DNA of 64,000 bases from Rhodobacteraceae bacterium CCMM004 (GCA_004005435.1 RZWH01000010.1:1-64000), one strand, 5' to 3'. Counted from the first letter of the stretch, positions 17,607 through 26,797 are shown. Notes: generated from the sequence alone by a model not told the origin. Translations and numbers: made by a program.

Positions 17607-17695
17607 GCGCACCCAGGCCCCGACTTTCCTTTCCAAATATCCTCGCCGAAGGCGAAACGTGCCCCGCAGGGCCGGGGGGCCGCCCGCGCCCGCGC

Positions 17696-17938
17696 TCAGC
17701 CGTCCTCGCGCGACGACAGCCGCGCAGCCCGCCCGCCGCGGCGGCGGGCCAGGCGGGGCGCACGGGTGGGCAGCTCGGCCATCACCCGACGGCGTTCGTC
17801 CGGCGTCATCCGGCCCCACGCCGCGATCTCGTCGAGGCTTCGGAAACAACCGGTGCAGATCCGCTCCACCGGATGAACGACGCAAACCTTGATGCAGGGG
17901 CTCTCCACCTCGTTGCGGCGCCAGACTTCGTCACTCAT
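17696..17938 (-). CDS. DUF1289 small cysteine protein
   Basis: The 80-residue product shows the DUF1289 pattern: SPCIKVCVVHPVERICTGCF with four Cys (CxxxC ... CxxC, about residues 15-32), which probably bind a metal or Fe-S centre, then RSLDEIAAWGRMTPDERRRVMAELP. Function is not established. Its start overlaps the stop of ruvX by 4 nt, so it is the last gene of a ccmI-ruvX-DUF1289 unit. The C-terminus is Arg-rich. Confidence 0.85.
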   Translation of the reverse strand: MSDEVWRRNEVESPCIKVCVVHPVERICTGCFRSLDEIAAWGRMTPDERRRVMAELPTRAPRLARRRGGRAARLSSREDG

Positions 17939-18411
17939 GCCTCGGCCTCCAGATAGGCCAGCCGGTCCAGCGCGCCCTGGAGGATGTAGGCCGCCGCGAC
18001 GTGGTCGATGACCTCGGCACGGCGTTTGCGCGAGGCGTCGGCCTCGAGCAGCGCCCGTTCGGCGGCGACCGTGCTCAGCCGCTCGTCCCAGAACCCGATG
18101 GGCAGGTCGATCACCCCCGCCAGGTTACGGGCAAAGGCGCGGGTCGCTTGCGCCCGCGGCCCCTCGCTGCCGTCCATGTTGCGCGGCAGGCCCAGGACGA
18201 TCCCGGCCAGCGCGCGGTCTGTGGCGATGGCGGCGAGGCGCGCGGCGTCGACGCCGAACTTCTTGCGCCGGACCGTCTCCAGCGGCGAGGCGACGCGGCG
18301 CAGGCCGTCCGACACCGCCACCCCGATGGTGCGGGTGCCCAGGTCCAGCCCGGCCAGGGCGCCGGTACGGGGCAGGGCGGCGGCCATCTCCTCCAGCCGC
18401 GCGCAGATCAT
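17935..18411 (-). CDS. ruvX: Putative pre-16S rRNA nuclease / Holliday junction resolvase-like RuvX (YqgF)
   Basis: The 158-residue protein has the YqgF/RuvX RNase H-fold motifs: GLDLGTRTIGVAVSD (about 20-34) with the first acidic residue, IVLGLPRNMDGSEG, FWDERLSTVAAE with a conserved Glu, and RAEVIDHVAAAYILQGALD with the last Asp. Members process 16S rRNA ends or act on branched DNA. The ATG at 18411 overlaps the ccmI stop by 4 nt. A short N-terminal extension (MICARLEEMAAALP) precedes the domain. Confidence 0.9.
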   Translation of the reverse strand: MICARLEEMAAALPRTGALAGLDLGTRTIGVAVSDGLRRVASPLETVRRKKFGVDAARLAAIATDRALAGIVLGLPRNMDGSEGPRAQATRAFARNLAGVIDLPIGFWDERLSTVAAERALLEADASRKRRAEVIDHVAAAYILQGALDRLAYLEAEA

Positions 18412-19637
18412 TCGCTGACCCCGGCGACGCCCGCCTCCTCGGCGGCGCGGCGCAGGATCGCCATCGCCTCGGCGTTGGCGCCGAACACCTCCTGCGCCTC
18501 GCGCCAGACCGAGGCCGCCGCCTCGTGCCGCCCCAGGACGCCGTAGGCCGAGATCAGCCGCGCCCAGTCCTGGGCCGGCCCGCCCTCGGTCGACAGCCGC
18601 TCGGCCAGGCCCGCGACCATGCCCGAGATCATCTCCATCCGCTCCTGGGGCGTCATGTCCTCGGCCGCCGCCATGTCCTCGGCACTGGGGCCGCGCAGCT
18701 CCGGCGGGGTCCAGCGCACGCCGGCCAACTCCGCCACCTCCGGCATCTGCGCGGTGATCGGGGCGACCCAGGGCGCGTCGGGCGTGCTCTGCCGCAAGAG
18801 CGGCTCCCAGATGCCGAAGGCCAGGTCCGGCCGCCCCACCTGCAAATGCGCCAGACCCTTGTAGTAGCGGGCGGTGCCGTCGCGGGGGTCGAGCGCCAGG
18901 GCCCGGTCCAGCGCCGCCTCGGCCTCGGGCGAGACATAGCCCCCCGCGGCCATGACCATGAGGTCCGCAAGCTGCGCGAGCTCGATCGCGCGCACGCCGT
19001 CGCCCAAGGCGGCGATCAGCGACTCTTGGGCATCGACGGCGGCGGCATAGTTGCCCAGGGCGGCCTCGTTGCGCGCCAGGAGGCGCCAACCCTGGAGGTC
19101 GCCGCGGCCCTCCGACATCGCTGCGCGCAGCCGCTCCATGAGGTCCACGAAGGTCGGATTGGGCTCGGTGGCAGGCGGCAGCAGCCCCTCGGCGGCGGCC
19201 TGGGCCTCGGCCGTGGCCTGGTCGGGGCGGCTGGTGCGGGCGGCTTCGGAGGCGGCGATGCGCGCCTCGATGCCGAGGTCGGGATAGCCCGGCGCCCCCA
19301 TCCACCAATAGAGCGCCGCGCCGCCGCCCACCACGGCCACCGTGGCCAGCGTCGCGGCGGCGAGAGTGGCGCCCCGCGGCGCGGCGTGGGTCGCCTGCAC
19401 CCCGCGGCGGTCGGCCTCCAACAGCCGCCGGGACACCTCGACCCGCACCCGCTCGGCCTCGTCCGGCGCGATGGTGCCGCGGGCCAGGTCGCGCGCCACC
19501 TCGTCGAGCTGGTCGCGGTAGACGTCGACGTCGCTGGCGGTGTCGCGCCGGTCCTGGCCGCCGCGCAGCAGCGCCGCCGCCATCAACGCGGCCGCCGTCG
19601 CTGCCAAGCCCAATGCCACTGCCCAGAATAGCGTCAC
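18408..19637 (-). CDS. ccmI: c-type cytochrome biogenesis protein CcmI
   Basis: CcmI is the apocytochrome c chaperone of the cytochrome c maturation system. The 409-residue product has an N-terminal TM (FWAVALGLAATAAALMAAALL), a cytoplasmic loop with YRDQLDEVARDLARGTI, a second TM near 120-145, and a TPR-rich periplasmic C-terminus (LLARNEAALGNYAAAVDAQ; RYYKGLAHLQVGRPDLAF). The start chosen is GTG at 19637, with AGGA about 8 nt upstream; the longer open frame before it encodes Gly/Arg-rich non-family sequence. Other ccm genes are not adjacent. Confidence 0.88.
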   Translation of the reverse strand: MTLFWAVALGLAATAAALMAAALLRGGQDRRDTASDVDVYRDQLDEVARDLARGTIAPDEAERVRVEVSRRLLEADRRGVQATHAAPRGATLAAATLATVAVVGGGAALYWWMGAPGYPDLGIEARIAASEAARTSRPDQATAEAQAAAEGLLPPATEPNPTFVDLMERLRAAMSEGRGDLQGWRLLARNEAALGNYAAAVDAQESLIAALGDGVRAIELAQLADLMVMAAGGYVSPEAEAALDRALALDPRDGTARYYKGLAHLQVGRPDLAFGIWEPLLRQSTPDAPWVAPITAQMPEVAELAGVRWTPPELRGPSAEDMAAAEDMTPQERMEMISGMVAGLAERLSTEGGPAQDWARLISAYGVLGRHEAAASVWREAQEVFGANAEAMAILRRAAEEAGVAGVSE

Positions 19638-19825
19638 GGTCCCATCCTCGTCGCCCGCCCCACTCCTACCGCCGCCGCGCCCGGGACGAAACCCGCAACC
19701 GGACCCGCCGCCCGCGGCAGAGCGCCGCCCGGGCCGATGTCGCAAATCCCGTTGCGTATGCCGTTCCGTGGCGCCACAAGCTCTGAGTTCTGCCGTAACC
19801 CGGAGCCGATCGAGGGGGCCCGCCG

Positions 19826-21070
19826 ATGCAACGCTATTCCGCCTTTGCCGTCGCCCGCGAGGCGCTGCGCCATCACCGCGGCTGGGGCCGGGCCTGGGGC
19901 GCGCCCGAACCCAAGGCGCATTACGATACGGTGATCGTCGGGGCGGGGGGGCACGGGCTGGCCACCGCGTATTGGCTCGGCAAACGCTTTGGCATCCGCG
20001 ACGTGGCGGTGATCGAAAAGGGCTGGCTCGGCGGCGGCAACACCGGGCGCAACACCACGATCATCCGTTCGAACTATCTCCAGGATCCCTCCGCGGCGAT
20101 CTATGAGAAGTCGCGCGCGCTCTACGAGACCATGAGCCAGGACATCAACTACAACGTGATGTTCAGCCCCCGGGGCGTGATGATGCTGGCCCAGACCGAA
20201 CACGAGGTTCGGGGCTACCGCCGCACCGCCCAGGCCAATGCGCTGCAAGGGGTCGAAACGCAGTTCATCTCGCCCCGGCGGGTCAAGGAGCTTTGCCCGA
20301 TCCTGAACATCGACGGCCCGCGCTATCCGGTGCTGGGCGCGCTCTGGCAGCCCCGCGGCGGCACCGCCCGGCACGACGCGGTGGCCTGGGGCTATGCCCG
20401 CGCGTGCAGCGACATGGGCATGGACGTGATCCAACAATGCGAGGTCACGGCGGTGCGCTCCGAGGCCGGACAGGTGACGGGGATCGAGACCACGCGCGGG
20501 ACCATCGGGTGCGGCCGCCTGGGGATCGTGGTGGCGGGGCATTCGGGCGTTCTGGCCGACATGGCGGGGTTCCGCCTGCCCATCGAGTCGGTGGCGCTCC
20601 AGGCCCTGGTCAGCGAGCCGATCAAGCCCTGCATGGACGTGGTCGTCATGGCCAACACCGTGCACGGCTACATGAGCCAGTCCGACAAGGGCGAGATGGT
20701 CATCGGCGGCGGTGCCGACGGCTACAACAACTACACCCAGCGCGGCAGCTTTCACCACATCGAAGAGACGGTGCGCGCGCTGGTCGAGACCTTCCCGATG
20801 ATCTCGCGGCTCAAGATGCTCAGGCAGTGGGGCGGGATCGTGGACATGACCGGCGACCGCTCGCCGATCATCTCCAGGACGCCACTGGGGGGCTGCTACA
20901 TCAACTGCGGCTGGGGCACGGGCGGGTTCAAGGCGATCCCCGGCTCGGGCTGGGCGATGGCAGAACTGATGGCCAAGGGCGCCTCGCCCCTGGCCGAGGC
21001 GTTCACCCTCGACCGCTTCCGCCAGGGCCGCTTCATCGACGAAAGCGTCGCGGCGGGGGTGGCGCATTGA
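19826..21070 (+). CDS. soxB: Sarcosine oxidase beta subunit
   Basis: Heterotetrameric sarcosine oxidase demethylates sarcosine to glycine, yielding 5,10-methylene-THF and H2O2. The 414-residue beta subunit has the FAD-binding motif VIVGAGGHGLATAYWLGKRF (about 36-55), the Gly/Asn-rich GGGNTGRNTTIIRSNYLQ carrying the flavin-attachment region, and C-terminal GWGTGGFKAIPGSGW. It starts a plus-strand cluster with soxD, soxA and soxG, but is separated from soxD by about 1.1 kb with three small genes. The 188-bp gap to ccmI holds its promoter. Confidence 0.95.
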   Translation: MQRYSAFAVAREALRHHRGWGRAWGAPEPKAHYDTVIVGAGGHGLATAYWLGKRFGIRDVAVIEKGWLGGGNTGRNTTIIRSNYLQDPSAAIYEKSRALYETMSQDINYNVMFSPRGVMMLAQTEHEVRGYRRTAQANALQGVETQFISPRRVKELCPILNIDGPRYPVLGALWQPRGGTARHDAVAWGYARACSDMGMDVIQQCEVTAVRSEAGQVTGIETTRGTIGCGRLGIVVAGHSGVLADMAGFRLPIESVALQALVSEPIKPCMDVVVMANTVHGYMSQSDKGEMVIGGGADGYNNYTQRGSFHHIEETVRALVETFPMISRLKMLRQWGGIVDMTGDRSPIISRTPLGGCYINCGWGTGGFKAIPGSGWAMAELMAKGASPLAEAFTLDRFRQGRFIDESVAAGVAH

Positions 21071-21083
21071 CCGGGCGGGGGGC

Positions 21084-21130
21084 GGCAAGGCTTTTCGAAA
21101 AGCCTTGCCAAGGGTCTTCGAAGACCCTTG
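21084..21130. repeat. Two adjacent perfect TTCGAA-centred palindromes
   Basis: GGCAAGGCTTTTC/GAAAAGCCTTGCC (21084-21109, 26 bp) abuts CAAGGGTCTTC/GAAGACCCTTG (21109-21130, 22 bp), both perfect. They lie between the convergent ends of soxB and a small minus-strand gene and could act as a bidirectional terminator, although no T-tract follows. A related palindrome occurs after sodB. Confidence 0.8.
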
Positions 21131-21135
21131 CCCGC

Positions 21136-21354
21136 TCAGCGGTCCAGGTCTGCGTCCGGCATCGAGCGGTCGGCGCCGCGGACCTGACGTGCCTCGTGCC
21201 ACTCGGCGGCGGCGCGGTCGCGGTCGACGCCGCCCGGGCGCAGCCAGCGCCAGGCAAAGGGATCGGAGCGGCGGCCGAACCAAATCGCCGCCACACAGGC
21301 GCCGACGATCAGGTAGAGCGGCCAGAAGGCCAGCGCGATGTCCAGACCGGTCAT
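21136..21354 (-). CDS. Small membrane protein within the sox cluster (opposite strand)
   Basis: The 72-residue product has one or two hydrophobic segments (IALAFWPLYLIVGACVAAIWF) followed by a charged tail (WHEARQVRG). I recognise no family. It is encoded against the direction of the sox genes, between soxB and soxD, and converges on soxB with the paired palindromes in between. Codon use is GC-rich like the host core. Its role in sarcosine metabolism is unknown and may be none. Confidence 0.5.
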   Translation of the reverse strand: MTGLDIALAFWPLYLIVGACVAAIWFGRRSDPFAWRWLRPGGVDRDRAAAEWHEARQVRGADRSMPDADLDR

Positions 21355-21452
21355 CCCGCAAGGCTAGGGTCGGTGGTCGTGGCCGGCAAGGGGGACTTGA
21401 TGCCGCGGCGCGCCCCGCTATCTCCTGCCGCGTGGCAGGGGGGGAGTGGTCC

Positions 21453-21629
21453 ATGTCCAGCATCTTCGACCGGGTCGTCCGGCGCCTCCCGCGGCCGGGC
21501 CTGCGCACCGTGGCGTTCTGCGCCGGGGCCGTGGGCATGGTGGCGGCGCTGCTCTTCGCCACGGCGGTCTATACCGGCGACGGGCTCGCGAACCGTCCAG
21601 ACCCGCCGCGGGCCGTCGACTGGCTCTGA
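21453..21629 (+). CDS. Small single-TM hypothetical protein
   Basis: The 58-residue product, preceded by a GGGGGGAG ribosome-binding site, has an amphipathic basic N-terminus (MSSIFDRVVRRLPRPG) and one TM segment (VAFCAGAVGMVAALLFATAVY). No family is recognised. It is a plus-strand gene between soxB and soxD, so it could be co-transcribed with the sox genes. Confidence 0.5.
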   Translation: MSSIFDRVVRRLPRPGLRTVAFCAGAVGMVAALLFATAVYTGDGLANRPDPPRAVDWL

Positions 21630-21713
21630 CCCGACGGCATCCGCCATCGGCGGGAACCCCCGCTGGTGCACGGCATTTCTTTCTCGGACCGTTCTAATCC
21701 GAGAGTATCCCTC

Positions 21714-22010
21714 ATGGCCGACAAGCCGACACCGACCAACACCCACACCACCACCATCCGCGAAACCCGGACGGAGAAGTCCGGGGGCTCCGGCCTGGCC
21801 TTCGTCCTCGGGGCGGTGGTCGTGGTCCTTGCCATCGTCGCCTGGTTCCTGTTCGCCGGGGGCGGAGGCGTCGATGCGCCCGCGACCGGGGGCGGCGTCG
21901 ACGTTGACGTCTCGGTCGGGAGCGACAGCGCGCCCGCCGCTGAGCCCGAGGCCGCGCCCGCGCCCGAGGCCGGGTCCGGCGATGGCGCCGCCCCGGCGCC
22001 GGCAGACTGA
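21714..22010 (+). CDS. Small single-TM protein with acidic Ala/Pro-rich tail
   Basis: The 98-residue product has a polar Thr-rich N-terminus, one TM segment (LAFVLGAVVVVLAIVAWFLFA) and a low-complexity Ala/Pro/Glu tail. Such proteins are common in Rhodobacterales but uncharacterised. It lies about 145 bp upstream of soxD on the same strand. Confidence 0.5.
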   Translation: MADKPTPTNTHTTTIRETRTEKSGGSGLAFVLGAVVVVLAIVAWFLFAGGGGVDAPATGGGVDVDVSVGSDSAPAAEPEAAPAPEAGSGDGAAPAPAD

Positions 22011-22154
22011 CACCGACCGCGCGCCCCGGGCGCGCCACGATCCTCGGCGGACGCCCCTGGCGGGCGTCCGCCCCCATTGTCTCGACATCACCACCGCCCG
22101 TCGGGGGCCTCTCGGCCTCCACGCCCCTCGCCCGGGCGGTCGACGGAGCGCGCC

Positions 22155-22484
22155 ATGCTGATCCTCACCTGTCCCTATTGCGGCGTCGCGGCCGACGAGA
22201 CCGAACTGGCCCCAGGCGGCGAGGCCCATCTGACCCGTGAGGGCCCGGGATCGGACGACGACGCCTTCGCCGGCTATCTGTTCCACCGCGAGAACCCCAA
22301 GGGGGTGCATTTCGAGCGCTGGCGCCATGCCATGGGCTGCGGCAAGTGGTTCCACGCCGCCCGCTGCACGGTAACGCTAGAGGTCTTCGGCACCTACGCC
22401 GCGCAGGTCACGGAGCCGCCCCGCGCGATCCGCGACGCGGTCTCGGCGCGTCGCCCGGGATGGCGCTGGAGGGACCTGACGTGA
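22155..22484 (+). CDS. soxD: Sarcosine oxidase delta subunit
   Basis: The 109-residue product is the small zinc-binding subunit of heterotetrameric sarcosine oxidase. It shows the paired-Cys N-terminus LTCPYCG, then FHRENPKGVHFERWRHAMGC and GKWFHAARCT, whose Cys/His set would hold the zinc. The last codons overlap the soxA start (GTGA, 22481-22484), indicating translational coupling. Confidence 0.93.
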   Translation: MLILTCPYCGVAADETELAPGGEAHLTREGPGSDDDAFAGYLFHRENPKGVHFERWRHAMGCGKWFHAARCTVTLEVFGTYAAQVTEPPRAIRDAVSARRPGWRWRDLT

Positions 22485-25400
22485 GCATCCGTCTGAACAG
22501 CGGCGGACGCCGCATCGACCGAGACCGGGTGCTGCGCTACCGCTTCAACGGCCGCGATATGGCCGGTTTCGCGGGCGACACGCTGGCTTCGGCTCTGCTC
22601 GGCGCGGGACAGACGCTCATGGGCCGGTCGTTCAAGTACCACCGGCCGCGCGGCGTCGTCGCCAGCGGCCCAGAAGAGCCCAACGCGCTGATGGGCGTGG
22701 GCGAGGGCGCGCGGTTCGAGCCGAACCAGCGCGCCCCGGCGACCCCCCTCCACGAGGGCCTCGTGGCGGTCAGCCAGAACCACTGGCCCAGCCTGGAGCG
22801 CGACGTGGGCGCGGTGAACACCGCCTTGGCGCGGTTCCTGCCGGCGGGATTCTACTACAAGACGTTCACCTGGCCGCGGGCGTTTTGGAAACATGTCTAC
22901 GAGCCCTTCATCCGCCGCTCCGCGGGCCTGGGGCGACCCCCTGAGGAGGCCGATGCCGACCGCTATGAACACTTCAACATCCGCACGGATGTCGTTGTCA
23001 TCGGGGGCGGAATTGCCGGTCTGACCGCCGCGCGGCTGGCGGCGGAGGCGGGTCTGGAGGTGCTGCTGATCGAGCAGGACACGATCTGGGGCGGCCGCGC
23101 GCCGGTCGACGGGGTCGAGATCGACGGCAACCCCGCGCAGGCCTGGGTGGACGACACCGTCGCCGCGCTCGCCGCGATGCCCAATGTCCGCCTACGGCTC
23201 GGCACCATGGCCGCGGGTATCTACGATCACGGCTACCTCCTGGCCTACGAGCGAGTGGCCGACCGCCCCGATTCGAGCGGCGCCCCGCGCCACCGGCTCT
23301 GGCGGGTCCGGGCCCGCCGGATCGTCACCGCCACCGGCGCCATCGAGCGGCCCCTGTCGTTTGCGTGCAACGACGTCCCGGGGGTCATGTTGGCAGGGGC
23401 GGTGCGCGACTATCTGGTCGACTACGGGGTCAGTCCCGGCGACCGCACCGTGATCGTCACCAACAACGACGACGCCTATCGCACGGCCATCGCGCTGCAC
23501 CGGGCGGGGCTGTCGGTTCCGGCGATCGTCGACGCCCGGCCCGAGATCGCGGGCGCCCTGCCCGAAGAGGCCCGGCAGCTCGGCCTCACGATCCTGCCCG
23601 GGACCGGTATCGCCAAGGTCAAGGGCGGTCGGCAGGTCACCGGCGTGGCCCTCTGCCAGCAGGGCGGCGACGGGGCGGTCACGCAGGAGATCGCGTGTGA
23701 CGCCGTGGCCATGTCCGGCGGCTGGTCGCCGGTGGTGCATCTGTGGTCGCATTGTGGGGGCAAGCTGATCTGGGACGCCGAGCAGGCCCATTTCCGTCCC
23801 GACCCCGACCGGGCGCCCACCGGCGCCGACGGCCGCGGCTTCGTCGTGACGGCGGGGGCGGCGAGCGGGGCGCTGAGGGCGGATGCCGCGCTGTCGGATG
23901 CGGCCGCCGCGGCGGACCGGGTGCTGACCGCGCTCGACCAGACGGCCGGCGACGCGTCACCGCCGCGGGCGGACGTGCCCTCCGAGGCGCCGCTGGCGCC
24001 GGTCTGGATGATGCCGCAGCGGGCAGGCGCCGACCTGCGCGCCAAGATGTGGCTCGACTTCCAAAACGATGTGAAGGTGTCGGACGTGCGCCTGGCGGCG
24101 CAAGAGGGCTTTACGTCGGTCGAGCACGCCAAGCGCTATACCACGCTCGGCATGGCCACGGATCAAGGCAAGTTGAGCAACATCAATGGCCTGGCCGTCC
24201 TTGCCGACGCGCGGGGCGATGCCATCCCGCAGGTGGGCACCACCACCTTCCGGCCGCCCTATGTGCCGATCTCCATGGGCTCCATCGCCGGGGAGGCGCG
24301 GGGCGACCTGTTCCAACCGATCCGCCGCACGCCGCTGCACGACTGGCATGAGGGACAGGGCGCCCGGTGGGAGCCGGTGGGCCAGTGGCGCCGCCCCTAC
24401 ACCTACCTCCGCGAGGGCGAGGGGGTGAAGGACGCGGTCAACCGGGAGATCCTGAACACCCGTTCCAACGTCGGCCTCCTCGATGCCTCCACCCTGGGCA
24501 AGATCGTGGTCAAGGGGCCGGACGCCGGCCGCTTTCTCGACATGCTCTACACCAACATGATGTCCACGCTGAAGGTCGGGCGCTGCCGCTACGGCCTGAT
24601 GTGCAGCGAGAACGGCTTTCTCATGGACGACGGAGTGGTGGCGCGGCTGTCCGAGGACACGTTCCTGTGCCACACCACCACCGGCGGCGCCGACCGCATC
24701 CACGCGCATATGGAGGAGTGGCTCCAGACCGAGTGGTGGACGTGGAAGGTGTGGATCGCGAACCTGACCGAGCACTATGCCCAGATCGCCGTGGTGGGAC
24801 CGAAGGCGCGGACGCTGCTGGAGCGTCTGGGCGGCATGGACCTGAGTCGCGACGCGCTGCCCTTCATGGGCTGGGCCGACGGGACGCTGGGCGGTCTGCC
24901 GGTGCGGGTCTACCGCATCTCGTTCTCGGGCGAGCTGAGTTATGAGATCGCGGTCCCGGCGGGGCAGGGCAGGGCGCTGTGGGACCGGCTGCTGTCCGAG
25001 GGCGCGGACCTGGGCGTCATGCCCTACGGGACCGAGGCGCTGCACGTCATGCGGGCCGAAAAGGGCTTCATCATGATCGGCGACGAGACCGACGGCACGG
25101 TCATCCCGCAGGACCTGGGCCTGGACTGGGCCATCTCCAAGAAGAAGGACGACTATCTGGGCAAGCGCGCGCAGGCGCGGCCGCACATGACCGACCCCGA
25201 CCGGTGGACGCTGGTGGGGCTGGAGACCGAAAGCGGTGCGGTCCTGCCCGAGGGCGCCTATGCGGTGGCCGAGGGCACGAACGCCAACGGCCAGAGGCGG
25301 ACCCAGGGGCGGGTGACGTCGACCTACTATTCGCCGACGCTCGACCGCGGCATCGCCATGGGGCTCGTCTGGCGCGGGCCAGAGCGGCTGGGCGAGGTGC

Positions 25401-25492
25401 TGACCTTCCCCAAGGTGGACGGCACGCCGGTCCGTGCCCGGATCGTGTCGCCGGTGTTCTACGACCCCAAGGGGGAGAAGCAGGATGTCTGA
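22481..25492 (+). CDS. soxA: Sarcosine oxidase alpha subunit
   Basis: The 1003-residue protein has the family layout: an N-terminal ferredoxin-like region (about 15-110, RFNGRDMAGFAGDTLASALL, FKYHRPRG), an NAD-binding Rossmann domain beginning VVIGGGIAGLTAARLAAEAG (about 168-187), a middle region, and a C-terminal aminomethyltransferase (GcvT-like) THF-binding domain (YRISFSGELSYEIAVPAGQG; EALHVMRAEKGFIMIGDET). The start is GTG at 22481, overlapping soxD; the stop overlaps soxG by 8 nt. Length is normal. Confidence 0.95.
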   Translation: MSIRLNSGGRRIDRDRVLRYRFNGRDMAGFAGDTLASALLGAGQTLMGRSFKYHRPRGVVASGPEEPNALMGVGEGARFEPNQRAPATPLHEGLVAVSQNHWPSLERDVGAVNTALARFLPAGFYYKTFTWPRAFWKHVYEPFIRRSAGLGRPPEEADADRYEHFNIRTDVVVIGGGIAGLTAARLAAEAGLEVLLIEQDTIWGGRAPVDGVEIDGNPAQAWVDDTVAALAAMPNVRLRLGTMAAGIYDHGYLLAYERVADRPDSSGAPRHRLWRVRARRIVTATGAIERPLSFACNDVPGVMLAGAVRDYLVDYGVSPGDRTVIVTNNDDAYRTAIALHRAGLSVPAIVDARPEIAGALPEEARQLGLTILPGTGIAKVKGGRQVTGVALCQQGGDGAVTQEIACDAVAMSGGWSPVVHLWSHCGGKLIWDAEQAHFRPDPDRAPTGADGRGFVVTAGAASGALRADAALSDAAAAADRVLTALDQTAGDASPPRADVPSEAPLAPVWMMPQRAGADLRAKMWLDFQNDVKVSDVRLAAQEGFTSVEHAKRYTTLGMATDQGKLSNINGLAVLADARGDAIPQVGTTTFRPPYVPISMGSIAGEARGDLFQPIRRTPLHDWHEGQGARWEPVGQWRRPYTYLREGEGVKDAVNREILNTRSNVGLLDASTLGKIVVKGPDAGRFLDMLYTNMMSTLKVGRCRYGLMCSENGFLMDDGVVARLSEDTFLCHTTTGGADRIHAHMEEWLQTEWWTWKVWIANLTEHYAQIAVVGPKARTLLERLGGMDLSRDALPFMGWADGTLGGLPVRVYRISFSGELSYEIAVPAGQGRALWDRLLSEGADLGVMPYGTEALHVMRAEKGFIMIGDETDGTVIPQDLGLDWAISKKKDDYLGKRAQARPHMTDPDRWTLVGLETESGAVLPEGAYAVAEGTNANGQRRTQGRVTSTYYSPTLDRGIAMGLVWRGPERLGEVLTFPKVDGTPVRARIVSPVFYDPKGEKQDV

Positions 25493-26063
25493 GATCGCCA
25501 CGGCCTTGGGTGGCGCCCGTTCGGACGGGCTCTGCACCGTTTGCGAAGTGCCGCCCCTGGGCATGATCCAGATCCGCGCCGATCTGGGCGCCACCGCGGT
25601 GCGCGATGCCGTGGCGGAGGGTGCGGGCGTCGCCGTGCCGGACGTTCTGCGCGCCACGACCGAGCAGGGGCGAACGCTCTGTTGGTTTTCGCCCGACGAG
25701 GTGCTCTTGATCCTGCCGCGGGGCGAGGCGCCCTCGGCGCTCAGCGCCCTCGCCGAGGCGATGGAGGGCCACCACCACCTGGCCGCGGACGTGTCGGACA
25801 TGCGTGCGGTGCTGCGGGTGGAGGGGCGGGCGGTGCGCGATGTCCTGGCCAAACTGACGCCCGCCGACATGGCGCCGGGCGCCTTCCCCCCCGGCAGCGT
25901 CCGCCGCACCCGCCTGGGCCAGATCGCCGCCGCCGTGCGGATGGTGGAGGACGAGACGGTCGAGATCCTGTGCTTTCGCTCGGTGGCGCGCTATGCCTTC
26001 GACCTCATGACCGAGGCCGCGCGGGAGGGCGGTGCCGTCGGCTATTTCGACCGCGAGGCGTAG
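25485..26063 (+). CDS. soxG: Sarcosine oxidase gamma subunit
   Basis: The 192-residue protein matches the SoxG family (LCTVCEVPPLGMIQIRADL; LCWFSPDEVLLIL; VEILCFRSVARYAFDLM) and resembles a truncated GcvT fold. It is required for assembly of the heterotetramer. It overlaps the soxA stop by 8 nt and is the last gene of the sox unit; sodB follows after 115 bp, possibly of functional use because the oxidase releases peroxide. Confidence 0.92.
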   Translation: MSEIATALGGARSDGLCTVCEVPPLGMIQIRADLGATAVRDAVAEGAGVAVPDVLRATTEQGRTLCWFSPDEVLLILPRGEAPSALSALAEAMEGHHHLAADVSDMRAVLRVEGRAVRDVLAKLTPADMAPGAFPPGSVRRTRLGQIAAAVRMVEDETVEILCFRSVARYAFDLMTEAAREGGAVGYFDREA

Positions 26064-26178
26064 GCGGGGTGCGGCCGGTCGCGCGCGCCGCTTTTTTCGG
26101 CAGTCGCTTGACGCCCGCCCCTCCGCGGCACAGGTATCGGCCTGGAACCACACAACCACTCCTGAAAGGGGGCCGACT

Positions 26179-26778
26179 ATGGCATTCGAACTTCCCGACC
26201 TTCCCTATTCCCACGACGCACTGGCCGATCTGGGCATGAGCCGGGAGACGCTGGAGTATCACCACGACATCCACCACAAGGCCTATGTCGACAACGGCAA
26301 CAAGGCCATCGCCGGCACCGAGTGGGAGGGCAAGTCGGTCGAGGAGATCATCACCGGCACCTATGACAAGGGCGCCGTGGCGCAGAACGGCATCTTCAAC
26401 AACGCCTCGCAGTATTGGAACCACAACCAGTTCTGGGAGATGATGGGCCCGGGCGAGAAGAAGATGCCGGGCGAGGTGGAGTCCGCGCTGACCGACGCCT
26501 TCGGTTCGGTCGACAAGTTCAAGGAAGAGTTCTCGGCCGCCGGTGCGGGGCAGTTCGGCTCGGGCTGGTGCTGGCTGGTCAAGGACACCGACGGGTCGCT
26601 GAAGGTGACCAAGACCGAGAACGGGGTGAACCCCTTGTGCTTCGGCCAGACCGCGCTTCTGGGCTGCGACGTGTGGGAGCATTCCTACTACATCGACTTC
26701 CGCAACAAGCGCCCGGCCTACCTGTCGAACTTCCTCGACAAGCTGGTCAACTGGGAGAACGTCGCCTCCCGCATGTGA
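26179..26778 (+). CDS. sodB: Superoxide dismutase (Fe/Mn type)
   Basis: The 199-residue enzyme dismutates superoxide in the cytoplasm. Metal ligands of the Fe/Mn SOD family are visible: His in HHDIHHKAYVDN (about residue 27), His in NNASQYWNHNQFW (about 79), and Asp and His in CDVWEHSYYIDF (about 160-164). SQYWNHNQFWEMM and the Gly-Trp region favour the iron form, but metal choice cannot be settled by sequence reading. It is preceded by a Shine-Dalgarno-like GAAAGGGGG and followed by a TTCGAA-centred palindrome. Confidence 0.93.
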   Translation: MAFELPDLPYSHDALADLGMSRETLEYHHDIHHKAYVDNGNKAIAGTEWEGKSVEEIITGTYDKGAVAQNGIFNNASQYWNHNQFWEMMGPGEKKMPGEVESALTDAFGSVDKFKEEFSAAGAGQFGSGWCWLVKDTDGSLKVTKTENGVNPLCFGQTALLGCDVWEHSYYIDFRNKRPAYLSNFLDKLVNWENVASRM

Positions 26779-26797
26779 GCGGTGGGGCAGGGGGCAA

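Noticed and set aside
16572-19308. Minus-strand frames over dusA, the TauE-like gene and ccmI
   Set aside because: Composition artefacts of high GC; the real genes have strong family motifs.
19634-21562. Very long minus-strand open frame antisense to soxB (642 codons)
   Set aside because: It arises from GC-rich codon bias of soxB; residues are His/Arg/Asp-rich and show no family.
20293-22161. Plus-strand 622-codon frame overlapping soxB in another frame
   Set aside because: Arg/Gly-rich composition, overlaps a certain gene and crosses palindromes; no domain.
23957-25909. Minus-strand 650-codon frame antisense to soxA and soxG
   Set aside because: Antisense shadow of clearly conserved sox genes.
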